A program made the position numbers and the translations under genes. The notes under the pieces were generated by a model that had not been told where the DNA came from, did no database searches, and worked only from the letters and a program-made list of their open reading frames with translations. A stretch of 64,000 nucleotides of DNA from Myxococcales bacterium (GTDB taxonomy: Bacteria > Myxococcota_A > UBA796 > GCA-2862545), in NCBI GenBank assembly GCA_019634415.1, contig JAHQVJ010000041.1, forward strand, positions 1 through 64,000, read 5' to 3'. Position 1 is the first letter of the stretch, and each line of letters starts with the position of its first letter. Below are positions 1 through 7,614 of this stretch, one piece after another.

Positions 1-259
1 CAGTGGGACTGGAACGAGCGAGCGTGCGAGCGAGTGCAGGGAGTGCTGCAAGTCCAGGCGCGGAGCGGCAACCTGGAGCATCGCGACAATCAACTCCGTT
101 GTTTGTCGCGATCGAGCGGAGCGCGCCTGATCCGGGGCTGCAGTGGGACTGGAGTGAGCGAGCGTGCGAGCGAGTGCAGGGAGTGCTGCAAGTCCAGGCG
201 CGGAGCAGCAACCTGAAGCATCGCGACAATCAACCCCGTTGTTTGTAGCGATGAGACGC
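1..259. repeat. Tandem hairpin-core repeat, ~140-bp period (partial at left edge)
   Basis: Two nearly identical units of 140 bp lie head to tail, and the left one may continue outside the window. Each unit has a GC-rich core of about 107 bp containing GAGCGAGCGTGCGAGCGAG, and it ends in a near-perfect hairpin. The hairpins are at 80-112 and 220-252. They have 15-nt arms of consensus ATCGCGACAATCAAC and 3-nt loops (TCC, CCC), with one or two arm mismatches. The same core and hairpins occur in reverse orientation at 5906-6072, and the hairpin alone occurs at 59954-59986. Short open frames crossing this block are repeat translations, not genes. The family resembles REP/BIME-type elements, but no RAYT transposase is in the window. 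Confidence 0.9.
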
Positions 260-337
260 GCTGACCGCCGCCGCGCAGCAACGCAGTTGCGCCACCGCGA
301 AGAGCCAGGTCCGTTTCACCCCAGCAGCGACGGGAGA

Positions 338-353
338 TGTTCCACGTGGAACA
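338..353. promoter_or_regulatory. parS site 1
   Basis: Perfect 16-bp palindrome TGTTCCACGTGGAACA. It differs from the Bacillus-type parS (TGTTTCACGTGAAACA) by a symmetric T-to-C/A-to-G pair. The GTTCCACGTGGAAC core is the form I recall from Myxococcus. It lies upstream of parAB and is expected to load ParB. Confidence 0.9.
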
Positions 354-365
354 CTCTGGCCCCCA

Positions 366-381
366 TGTTCCACGTGGAACA
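366..381. promoter_or_regulatory. parS site 2
   Basis: Identical palindrome TGTTCCACGTGGAACA, 28 bp (start to start) from site 1. Such close spacing suits cooperative ParB loading and may also place ParB over the parA promoter region. Confidence 0.9.
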
Positions 382-536
382 TTCACGGGCAGCCAAACCC
401 AACGAACGCAACAGAATTCGTTCCTTCGCGGTGCTGCCAGCCAAGAATATTTTCTGGGCGATCGTCAGCCACACCTTCCGCCAGGAACATCGGCGTGTTC
501 TTCATCCCAGCAGTACTGGGCACTCAGCGCGCCGCG

Positions 537-552
537 TGTTCCACGTGGAACA
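537..552. promoter_or_regulatory. parS site 3
   Basis: Third identical palindrome TGTTCCACGTGGAACA, 124 bp before the parA start. Nothing else recognisable lies between the repeat block and parA; 382-536 and 553-675 hold no gene I can support. A weak TAGACT (579-584) could be a parA -10 element, but it has no convincing -35. Confidence 0.9.
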
Positions 553-675
553 CTCTGGCTGGCCAGATCGAGCAACGCTAGACTCGAAACACAAATCCTA
601 CCGGTCCGTCGTCCCCCGGCAGACCAGACCTCGCGAAGTCCCTTCGCACCCACCCAACATCCCCTGGAGTACGCG

Positions 676-1476
676 ATGGCACGTGTCGTTGCTATCTCGA
701 ACCAGAAAGGTGGCGTCGGGAAGACGACCACCACGGTCAACCTCTCGGCTGCACTCGCAGAGCGTGGCAGGCGTGTCCTCGTCGTCGATGTGGACCCGCA
801 GGGCAACGCTTCATCTGGTCTCGGCTACCCGCTGTCGACGATCTCGTCCGGCGTGTACGACGTTGTCATGGGCTACCGTGACTTTCAGTCCGTGGTCATC
901 CCCACGGAGTCCGAGCACCTTCACATCCTTCCTGCATCTCGCGACCTCGTGGGCGCCGAGATCGAGCTCGTAGGCGCCGAAGACCGTGAGCGCCGTCTCC
1001 GCAAGGTGCTGATGCCTCTTCGTGAGACCTACGACGACATCCTCATCGACTGTCCACCGTCGTTGGGGCTGCTGACCATCAACGCCTTGGTTGCGTCGGA
1101 TGCCGTGCTCATCCCGCTGCAAGCCGAGTACTTCGCAATGGAAGGTCTCGGGCAGCTGCTTCGCACCATCGCTGCCGTTCGCAAGTCGCTGAACCCGGAC
1201 CTCAAGCGTGAGGGCATCCTCATCACGATGACGGACCATCGGAACAACCTGTGCCGAGAGGTCGAGGATCAGGCCCGAAAGCTGTTCGGTGAAGGTGTTC
1301 TGACCACCGTGATTCCTCGCAACGTTCGGCTGGGTGAGGCTCCTTCCTTCGGAAAGGCCATCGTTCAGTACGATCCCAAGTCCACAGGTGCGCGGGCGTA
1401 CATCGATCTCGCCAACGAGATCCTCGAGCGGCGCACTGATGATGACGAGCAGCCCTCACAGGCGGAGGCAGTATGA
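676..1476 (+). CDS. parA: Chromosome-partitioning ATPase ParA
   Basis: 266-residue ParA/Soj ATPase. It binds DNA non-specifically as an ATP dimer and moves ParB-parS complexes during chromosome segregation. The deviant Walker A motif KGGVGKTT is at residues 11-18 with the signature lysine K11; a Walker-B-like segment ILIDCPPSLG follows. The frame is open back to position 337, but that extension would translate two of the three parS sites. The ATG at 676 gives the family-standard N-terminus (MARVVAISNQ) and has a GGAG upstream. Its stop overlaps the parB start as ATGA, so the two are translationally coupled. Confidence 0.97.
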   Translation: MARVVAISNQKGGVGKTTTTVNLSAALAERGRRVLVVDVDPQGNASSGLGYPLSTISSGVYDVVMGYRDFQSVVIPTESEHLHILPASRDLVGAEIELVGAEDRERRLRKVLMPLRETYDDILIDCPPSLGLLTINALVASDAVLIPLQAEYFAMEGLGQLLRTIAAVRKSLNPDLKREGILITMTDHRNNLCREVEDQARKLFGEGVLTTVIPRNVRLGEAPSFGKAIVQYDPKSTGARAYIDLANEILERRTDDDEQPSQAEAV

Positions 1477-2354
1477 GTCGCCCAGCACGTGTTGGACGCG
1501 GCCTAGCGTCCCTGATTCCCGATAGTGCGCTCGATGTAGACACCACGCCTGCTACCCGTGAAGGGCCTCGCGTGGTGCCGCTCGATGAGCTTCGTGCGAA
1601 TCCAGAGCAGCCCCGCGAGGTGTTCTCCTCCGAAGAGCTCGAGGAACTCGCCGAGTCCATTCGCATTCACGGTGTGATCAGTCCCTTGATCGTTCGCCGG
1701 CAGGATGGTCGCTACATCCTCATCGCGGGAGAGCGGCGGATGCGAGCCGCAGCCCTTGCAGGTCTCACAGAAGTACCTGTTGTGGTTCGCGACGCGGATG
1801 ATTCGAAGACACAGCTCGAGCTAGCTCTCGTGGAGAACCTTCAGCGTAGCGACCTCGATCCCATCGAGTCGGCGCGAGGTTTTCAGCGTCTGGTTTCCGA
1901 GCACGGCTACACACAAGACGAAGTGGCGAAGGCGGTCGGCAAGAACCGCGCGACCATCGCCAACGCCATCCGCCTGCTGAATCTGCCGGATTTTGTACTC
2001 ACAGCCATCCGTGAAGGTGGCATTTCCGCGGGGCACGCTCGCGCGTTGCTGCCCATCGCCGAGGAGGAGGACGACCTTAGGAACCTCCTGGCCAAGGTGA
2101 TGTCGCAGAACCTCAACGTTCGTCAGGTCGAACGAATTGTCGGAGATCAGGTCCGCACACCGCCCGTGATCAGCACGGAGCGCCGACGCAAGGAGCACGC
2201 GATGGAGTACGCAGAGAAGCTCCTTCGCGAGGCGCTACATACGAGCGTGCTCATCACGCCCACCAAGAAGGGCGGCGGTCGCATTCAGATCGACTACTCG
2301 GACGCTGAAGACCTCGAGCGGCTGATCGGTAGGCTCCGGGGTGAGGCTGCGTGA
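1473..2354 (+). CDS. parB: Chromosome-partitioning protein ParB (CTP-dependent clamp)
   Basis: 293 residues. The N-terminal GRGLASLI (8-15) is the ParA-stimulating motif. GERRMRAA (86-93) and ENLQRSDLDPIE (121-132) are the nucleotide-binding boxes of the ParB/Srx fold that bind CTP. A helix-turn-helix for parS binding follows, then a C-terminal dimerisation domain ending near IQIDYSDAEDLERLIGRL. Its targets should be the three parS sites upstream of parA. The stop overlaps a GTG start of the bactofilin gene as GTGA. Confidence 0.97.
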   Translation: MSRPARVGRGLASLIPDSALDVDTTPATREGPRVVPLDELRANPEQPREVFSSEELEELAESIRIHGVISPLIVRRQDGRYILIAGERRMRAAALAGLTEVPVVVRDADDSKTQLELALVENLQRSDLDPIESARGFQRLVSEHGYTQDEVAKAVGKNRATIANAIRLLNLPDFVLTAIREGGISAGHARALLPIAEEEDDLRNLLAKVMSQNLNVRQVERIVGDQVRTPPVISTERRRKEHAMEYAEKLLREALHTSVLITPTKKGGGRIQIDYSDAEDLERLIGRLRGEAA

Positions 2355-2719
2355 ACGACGTCGACGATCTGCCCGTGACAGGCTGGCTCGGCATGGGCGC
2401 CCTGTGGAAAGGCGACCTCGAGTATGAAGGCCGCGTGCGGATCGATGGCACGGTCGTGGGTACCATCCGCACCCACGACCTGCTCGACGTCGGCGCCGCA
2501 GGACGCATCGAGGGCGAGGTCCATGTGGCGCAGGCTCTCGTGGGCGGAGTCATCGAGGGGACGCTGCATGCCACCGAGCGCGTCACTCTCCTCCCAACTG
2601 CCGTGGTAAAGGGCCGCGTGTTGACCCCCTGGCTCGACATCCGATTGGGTGCTCAGCTTCGAGCCGAGGTAGAGGTGATCCGCGATGCCCAACAGGAATC
2701 ATCCAGCGACGCCTCGTGA
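2351..2719 (+). CDS. Bactofilin-family cytoskeletal protein
   Basis: 122 residues forming the repeated beta-helix of the bactofilin (DUF583) family: glycine-, valine- and charged-rich rungs such as GDLEYEGRVRIDGTVVG and GRIEGEVHVAQALVGGVIEG. Bactofilins polymerise without nucleotide. In Myxococcus the BacNOP bactofilins and PadC position ParABS, and those genes adjoin parAB (recalled knowledge). The GTG start overlapping the parB stop indicates coupled translation, so a role in anchoring the segregation machinery is a reasonable inference. PadC is not present here. Confidence 0.9.
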   Translation: MNDVDDLPVTGWLGMGALWKGDLEYEGRVRIDGTVVGTIRTHDLLDVGAAGRIEGEVHVAQALVGGVIEGTLHATERVTLLPTAVVKGRVLTPWLDIRLGAQLRAEVEVIRDAQQESSSDAS

Positions 2720-2729
2720 CGGCACACAG

Positions 2730-3347
2730 ATGACGTTGATCGGGATTGCCGGAGGCAGCGCCTCCGGCAAGACGTCACTGGCCGTGGCGATCGCTGAATA
2801 CCTAGGCGATCAGTGCCTGCGGATTGCGCACGATCGGTACTACCGCGACCTGCTGACTGGCTCCAGCACGGACCTGCCCAACTTCGACCATCCAGACGCC
2901 TTGGACAACATGGCGCTGCGAGAGGACCTCCAGGCGCTGAAGCTGGGTCGGACCATACGTCTTCGCGACTATGACATGACCACGCACAGGCCGACTCCCG
3001 AGGCCACGTGGACTCGATGCGGACCAGCGCACGTGGTGGTTCTCGACGGAATCCACGTCCTGGGAATCTCGGCGATCCGAGCGCTGCTCGACCTCACTGT
3101 CTACGTCGACGCTCCAGCCGACATCCGCCTCGCCAGGCGGATTCGACGCGACACCCTGACCCGTGGGAGAGCCGCGGGGGACGTGCTGGACCAATACCTG
3201 GCCACCGTTCGCCCGATGCATCGAGCCCACGTCGAACCCACCAAATCAAGTGCTGATCTCGTGGTGGACGGCACCCGGTCGATCACCGAAATACGTGACG
3301 CCGTACTTCTCAGACTCACCACCCTCAGATCCTCGGAGGACCCGTGA
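2730..3347 (+). CDS. udk: Uridine kinase family P-loop kinase
   Basis: 205 residues. P-loop GGSASGKT sits at the N-terminus, followed by the uridine-kinase signature NFDHPDALD, a lid-type RRIRRDTLTRGR segment and the C-terminal YLATVRPMHRAHVEPTK. This family phosphorylates uridine/cytidine in pyrimidine salvage. An in-frame ATG at 2685 would overlap the bactofilin gene by 35 nt. I prefer the ATG at 2730, which gives the family-like MTLIGIAGGS. It sits in the parAB operon but is probably a passenger in function. Confidence 0.85.
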   Translation: MTLIGIAGGSASGKTSLAVAIAEYLGDQCLRIAHDRYYRDLLTGSSTDLPNFDHPDALDNMALREDLQALKLGRTIRLRDYDMTTHRPTPEATWTRCGPAHVVVLDGIHVLGISAIRALLDLTVYVDAPADIRLARRIRRDTLTRGRAAGDVLDQYLATVRPMHRAHVEPTKSSADLVVDGTRSITEIRDAVLLRLTTLRSSEDP

Positions 3348-4300
3348 TGCACGCCCTTGTGGCCCACCTACTGGCATGTGGAACGACGACATCGGAGCCC
3401 GCGCAGACCACGGAGCCAGAGCAACCCAAGGCAGAGGAAACGGGCCCAGACTCGATTCAGCCACGCGTCGTGACAGAGGGCCCCACGATGCCCTTGCCGG
3501 TCGAGGAAGTCACCTCGAAGGTGGCGGCGGCCTACAATGTCGGCGTCGTCCAGTGCCCTGTGCCTGGCGAAGGCCGCATCGAACGGATCCATGGGACGTC
3601 CCGTGACTTCGCCATCGCACTCGGCCCCAAGTGGCTCGTCGAGGTCAAGGACGACATCCCTTGGATGCCGACCTTCGACATCGTGACGGTGGAGAACGGC
3701 TGGGTGGCCATTCTGGCCGAGCCCGGATCCACCGAAGGCTTCGTTAGGTCCCGCACATGGACACTTCGCCTGGAGTGGCCTGCTGCAGAGACGGGCAAGA
3801 CCGTGACGTGCTCCAAGGTCGAGCCCGTGCCGGAGCGAGTCGTGGTCGGCCAGGTGACTCCCAGAGACGCCTCCATGTACGTCCTCGGTTGCACAGACGA
3901 TGCCGTCGAGGTCGCCCGAGATGGCACCTTCGTCGTCGACGCCAAGGTTCCGTGCAGCCTGTGGCTGGAGACCGACGATGCGCACCGCACCCAGCCTATC
4001 GCCATCCCTCCAGGCACAGACAAGCTCAAGCTCGAGCCCATGGAATATGCCGCGGATCCGCTGCAGAACCCGGACCGCTCGTGGACCGATGCAGGCAAGG
4101 CTGCACTTGGAGAGGTCGTGCGAACGATGGAGGCCAGGATGAACAAGGAACGGGAGATGATGGCCAACATCGAGTCCGAGCTCCCAGCTGATGCCAAGGC
4201 CCAGCATGCGCAGCTTCGGAATTGGAACGCCATGCAGTACCAATGGACCCGCTCCACCCAGTTCCTGAAGGAAGGGCTTGCCGGCCGCGGGCCGCTCTAG
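3347..4300 (+). CDS. Putative lipoprotein, unknown function
   Basis: 317 residues, no family recognised. A very short N-terminus (MHALVAHLLACG) ends in a possible lipobox LLAC, followed by a Thr/Glu/Pro-rich linker typical of lipoproteins. The globular part has several cysteines (VQCPV, VTCSK, VLGCT, VPCSL), suggesting periplasmic disulfides, and the last 70 residues look helical. The ATG at 3347 shares one base with the udk stop and has GGAGG seven bases upstream; a GTG at 3344 is less well spaced. Last gene of the parAB operon. Confidence 0.75.
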   Translation: MHALVAHLLACGTTTSEPAQTTEPEQPKAEETGPDSIQPRVVTEGPTMPLPVEEVTSKVAAAYNVGVVQCPVPGEGRIERIHGTSRDFAIALGPKWLVEVKDDIPWMPTFDIVTVENGWVAILAEPGSTEGFVRSRTWTLRLEWPAAETGKTVTCSKVEPVPERVVVGQVTPRDASMYVLGCTDDAVEVARDGTFVVDAKVPCSLWLETDDAHRTQPIAIPPGTDKLKLEPMEYAADPLQNPDRSWTDAGKAALGEVVRTMEARMNKEREMMANIESELPADAKAQHAQLRNWNAMQYQWTRSTQFLKEGLAGRGPL

Positions 4301-4349
4301 CCAGGGTTCTCGGAGCAGAGGAAGCTGAGCCACGGCCCACGACAGGCCG

Positions 4350-4940
4350 CTAGGTGCCTTCCTCGTCCTCCATGAGGTCCTTCAGCCACTCAGCGCTCTC
4401 GGCGTCGATGCCCAACTCATCGAGCACCTCGTCGAGAGCCTCTTCCTCGTCCTCTTCGTGGTCCACGACTTGAAGCGCGTCCGTCGCGACGGGCAGACGC
4501 GGCTCGTTCACCCACGGAAAGTCGCGAGACACCTTCTCGCGTTCCTCTGGAAGAACCCACTCCAACAGGCGATCATCCTCGTCTGGATCGATCCGCCGAC
4601 GCCCCCGCATGTGTACCTCCAGCTCCGTGAATGGATCCGTCGGAATGTATGCTTCAACCTGATCTTTCCCGTTCCACGCCATACCTTGGACGCGACAGCC
4701 TTGCGGAATCACGTCCGCCTGCGCCTGCAGCTCCAGGGTCGACAGCATGGGCTGTGCGAGCTCGCCCGAGATGGGAAGCAGCATGCGGCTCGACAGGGCC
4801 TCTCCCTGGCGGGTGAACAGCTGAAGGGCGACGCCATCGATCCGAGTCGAACCCGAGGATGGTGCAAGCAACACGCTCACGAGCACCGAGTTCGGGTTGC
4901 GCTCTTCGAGCCGAAGCTCGATGGTGAGCGCCAGCGCCAT
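4350..4940 (-). CDS. Hypothetical protein with acidic C-terminal tail
   Basis: 196 residues, no family recognised. The first ~110 residues read as a small beta-rich domain (ALTIELRLEERNPNSVLVSV...), with no signal peptide or membrane segment. The C-terminus is strongly acidic (DHEEDEEEALDEVLDEL and DLMEDEEGT), as in many chaperone-like or regulatory binding proteins. A GGAGG lies five bases before the ATG. Convergent with the parAB operon, separated by 49 bp. Confidence 0.7.
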   Translation of the reverse strand: MALALTIELRLEERNPNSVLVSVLLAPSSGSTRIDGVALQLFTRQGEALSSRMLLPISGELAQPMLSTLELQAQADVIPQGCRVQGMAWNGKDQVEAYIPTDPFTELEVHMRGRRRIDPDEDDRLLEWVLPEEREKVSRDFPWVNEPRLPVATDALQVVDHEEDEEEALDEVLDELGIDAESAEWLKDLMEDEEGT

Positions 4941-5029
4941 GCGTTCCTCCAGGCACCCGTGACGATAATGCCGGACGGTCAGGTCGCCAACCCATACCCC
5001 TACGCGCTAGCCTCACGCCGGGAGACGTC

Positions 5030-5902
5030 ATGTGGTTGTTGTGGTTCGCCTGTACGCCGCCCGTCGTGGAACCCATCGTGGACGGACGAGGGGGTGGTGC
5101 CGGGTATTGGCCACCACACTCCGCAACGGCGCTTCGCGGCGCCGTGGATGCCTCCTTGGGGGGTATCGAGCTGGACGTCCACCTCACCCTCGACGAGGTG
5201 CCCATCATCGCGGATTCCTCCGTGATCTCCAGCCCGACGTGCACAACTCCGAACGGGCCGCTGGCGCAGCCGCTGGTCGTGGCACAGGTCCCGTGGGCGG
5301 AGCTCGAGGACCACGTGCTCTGCGGCGGCGAGCCAGATCCCGACCATCCCAACGCACTCCTCGTCGAGGAGCCCTTGTTGACGCTGGATGGCGCACTGGC
5401 GGAGCTCCGGGAACAAGACGCCACCACCCTGAGGGTCCACCTGCACGTGCCCGAGTCCGACACGGAGCCCGCTGCGGCTGCACGAGCCGTCTTGGAGCGA
5501 TGGCAGGAGGCAGACCTGCCCAACCACCTGGTCGTCGCCACCGACACCATCCGCTCGACTCAGGCGTTCGAAGCCGAGTCGCGTGCACGCGGACTAGCGC
5601 TGACTACCATCCTGCGTCTTCACGACGAGCTGCTGACTCCGAGCGCGACACAGCTCACTTCGCTTCTGCGCAGTCGCTGGAGCACTACGGATCCGCTGGC
5701 CATGGCGCAGCGTTCGTCGGCCGATGGTGTGGCGATGTCCTGGCGAGCCATCGGCAGCAGCTTGCTGCGGCGCGCCGAACGTCTGGACATCGAGGTCCAC
5801 GCCATGACCGTCAACGACCCGACCAAACTCCGTGAGCTGTCCGACCGGCCGCTACACGGCATCCTGTCGGACTACCCAGGGACCGTTCCGACCCCCCGTT
5901 GA
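5030..5902 (+). CDS. GDPD-like lipoprotein, probable pseudoenzyme
   Basis: 290 residues with the TIM-barrel pattern of glycerophosphodiester phosphodiesterases: an RGG loop, then GGIELDVHLTLDEVPIIADSS matching the usual IELDVHLTKDGVPVVIHDET. The usual HRG reads GRG here, and the second catalytic histidine (HD) reads AD; the PENT loop reads PPHSAT. The metal-binding Glu/Asp of IELD remain. Catalysis by the standard mechanism is therefore doubtful. The N-terminus MWLLWFACTPP looks like a lipoprotein signal. GGAG precedes the start. The stop is 3 nt before a dispersed repeat element. Confidence 0.75.
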   Translation: MWLLWFACTPPVVEPIVDGRGGGAGYWPPHSATALRGAVDASLGGIELDVHLTLDEVPIIADSSVISSPTCTTPNGPLAQPLVVAQVPWAELEDHVLCGGEPDPDHPNALLVEEPLLTLDGALAELREQDATTLRVHLHVPESDTEPAAAARAVLERWQEADLPNHLVVATDTIRSTQAFEAESRARGLALTTILRLHDELLTPSATQLTSLLRSRWSTTDPLAMAQRSSADGVAMSWRAIGSSLLRRAERLDIEVHAMTVNDPTKLRELSDRPLHGILSDYPGTVPTPR

Positions 5903-5905
5903 GTC

Positions 5906-6072
5906 ATCGCGACAATCAACGGGGTTGATTGTCGCGATGCTACAGGTTGCCGCTACGCGCCTGGACTTGCAGCACTCCCTGCACTCGCTCGCACGCTCGC
6001 TTGTTCCAGTCCTACTGCAACCCCCGATCAGGCGCGCTCCGCTCGACAATCAACGAAGTTGATTGTCGCGAT
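5906..6072. repeat. Dispersed hairpin-core-hairpin element, inverted copy
   Basis: A perfect hairpin (arms 5906-5920 and 5924-5938, loop GGG) and a second slightly shortened one (6043-6072) flank a core of about 104 bp. The core is the reverse complement of the core at 1-259. The element fills the gap between two convergent genes (GDPD-like and phzF), starting 3 nt after one stop and ending 8 nt before the other. It could act as a bidirectional terminator or mRNA 3' stabiliser. Confidence 0.9.
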
Positions 6073-6080
6073 CAGTCCGC

Positions 6081-6878
6081 TCAGAGGAACAGTGTGCCCG
6101 ACAATACGCGCACACAGGAACCTCGGAGCAACACCCGATCCCCCTCGACTTCGCACTCGAGCTCTCCTCCTCGGCGAGAGAGCTGGGCGGCTCGAAGTGG
6201 ATTTCGCCCCAGCTCTGCTGCCCAGTACGGCGCCAATGTGCAGTGGGCGGAGCCCGTCACCGGATCTTCTGCCACCCCAGACGCTGGAGCGAAGAAGCGC
6301 GACACGAAGTCGACGCCGTCCCCACCGGCTGCCGTGCAGATCACGTTGTGATCCAATGCCCCCAACCGGTGGACATCGGGGGCGAGCGCCACGATGTCGG
6401 CCACGGTCTCGTAGACCGCCAACGCATAGTTCGCATGATGGACGCGCCGGACCGGATGGGCCGCAAGCGGTGCGGAGCCAAGCGCCTCGAGGACCTCCGG
6501 TGGAACCTCGCCAGGCAGAACGGGGATCGCCGGAAAGCTCATCTGCAGCATGTCCTGATGGCGGCGCACCTCGAGGGGCCCGGAGCGCGTGTGAAACACC
6601 ACATGCTCGAAGGAATCCGAGTCACTCAAGACGACGAAGCCAGACGCAAGTGTCGCATGACCGCACAGATCGACCTCCACCGTGGGCGTGAACCACCGCA
6701 GATCGAAGTGCGGAGGCTCCCGTGGCACGAGGAACGCCGTCTCCGACAGGTTGTTCTCCAGGGCGATCCCCTGGAGCACGGCATCGTCGAGCCACTCCGT
6801 CAGCTGAACCACGGCAGCAGGATTGCCCCGGAACGGCTCGCTGGCAAACGCATCGACCTGCTGCATCTCGACCTGCAT
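6081..6878 (-). CDS. PhzF family isomerase
   Basis: 265 residues of the PhzF/diaminopimelate-epimerase-like fold, with two related lobes. The catalytic glutamate is visible in NNLSETAF (E46), and conserved family segments FRGNPAAVV, TPTVEVDLCGHATLAS and EDPVTGSAHC are present. Members isomerise or hydrolyse small metabolites; the substrate here cannot be told. The frame is open further upstream, but the ATG at 6878 has a GGAGG and gives the standard start MQVEMQQVDAF. Last gene of a dapD-rhomboid-phzF run. Confidence 0.88.
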   Translation of the reverse strand: MQVEMQQVDAFASEPFRGNPAAVVQLTEWLDDAVLQGIALENNLSETAFLVPREPPHFDLRWFTPTVEVDLCGHATLASGFVVLSDSDSFEHVVFHTRSGPLEVRRHQDMLQMSFPAIPVLPGEVPPEVLEALGSAPLAAHPVRRVHHANYALAVYETVADIVALAPDVHRLGALDHNVICTAAGGDGVDFVSRFFAPASGVAEDPVTGSAHCTLAPYWAAELGRNPLRAAQLSRRGGELECEVEGDRVLLRGSCVRVLSGTLFL

Positions 6879-6903
6879 TCCGCCTCCGAAGAATGGACGG
6901 GAT

Positions 6904-7614
6904 CTAACCCAGCAACCATCCGAACGCGCAGGCTCCGACGAACACCCCGAGCCCAACGGCCTCGCCCCTCCGAATCCAGGGCGCTTCCGGCAGGACCGAC
7001 ACCGACAATCCCACGATCAGGCCACCTAGGTGACCCACCGCATCCACAACGGGGACCGCGAAGGACAACACGAGGTTCAGCACGAGGAACGCCCACAGCC
7101 AAGGCCCCATCAACGCCTGGTCCTCGGGTGGCATGTACGTCCGCCATCGCAGCCCGACCACCACCGCCACACCGAGCAACGCAAACGCACCGCCGGAGGC
7201 TCCATCCGACTGAACCACGCCGGTCCAGTGTGATGCCAGCGATCCGCCGACTCCTCCGAGGGCAAACCAGGCCAAGAAGCGAACTCCCCCGAGCCAAGGC
7301 TCGAGGAGCCTGCCCAGGGCAGCCAACGCCATCGCATTCAACGCCAGATGCAGCGCATCCGCATGAAGCATCACACTGGTGGCCAGCCGCCAGACATCGC
7401 CATCCCACACCAAGGGGGAGAACTGGCCCCCCACGTGAACCCGCAGATCCAAGGGGCGCGGAAGCAGCAATCCCGGGCCCAGCAGCTGCCACCCTCGAGC
7501 AGCTGCCACCACGGCGGACGCTACATGAACGATGACGAGTGCAGTCACCAACGACCAGGTCGCGGGGATGGGCGACCTCAGATCCACCCCTTCAGACGGC
7601 GACTGCAAACTCAC
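6904..7614 (-). CDS. Rhomboid-family intramembrane serine protease
   Basis: 236 residues with about six hydrophobic segments. The catalytic serine is in GASG (S140), the catalytic histidine in VGHLGG (H195), and HLALNA (89-94) carries the conserved helix-2 histidine and asparagine. This should be an active inner-membrane protease that cleaves membrane-tethered substrates. It begins at a GTG overlapping the dapD 3' end by 23 nt, so the two are probably co-translated; no clear ribosome site was seen. Confidence 0.88.
   Translation of the reverse strand: MSLQSPSEGVDLRSPIPATWSLVTALVIVHVASAVVAAARGWQLLGPGLLLPRPLDLRVHVGGQFSPLVWDGDVWRLATSVMLHADALHLALNAMALAALGRLLEPWLGGVRFLAWFALGGVGGSLASHWTGVVQSDGASGGAFALLGVAVVVGLRWRTYMPPEDQALMGPWLWAFLVLNLVLSFAVPVVDAVGHLGGLIVGLSVSVLPEAPWIRRGEAVGLGVFVGACAFGWLLG

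Noticed and set aside
1..259. CRISPR-like array (33-bp repeats at regular spacing)
   Set aside because: The intervening sequences are near-identical to each other, whereas CRISPR spacers differ, and no cas gene is present.
337..675. N-terminal extension of ParA starting at 337
   Set aside because: It would translate parS sites 2 and 3 and is not protein-like; the ATG at 676 gives the family N-terminus.
6063..7535. 490-residue open frame on the + strand
   Set aside because: It is antisense to phzF and rhomboid, which have clear catalytic motifs; its Pro/Arg-rich translation is typical of a high-GC shadow.
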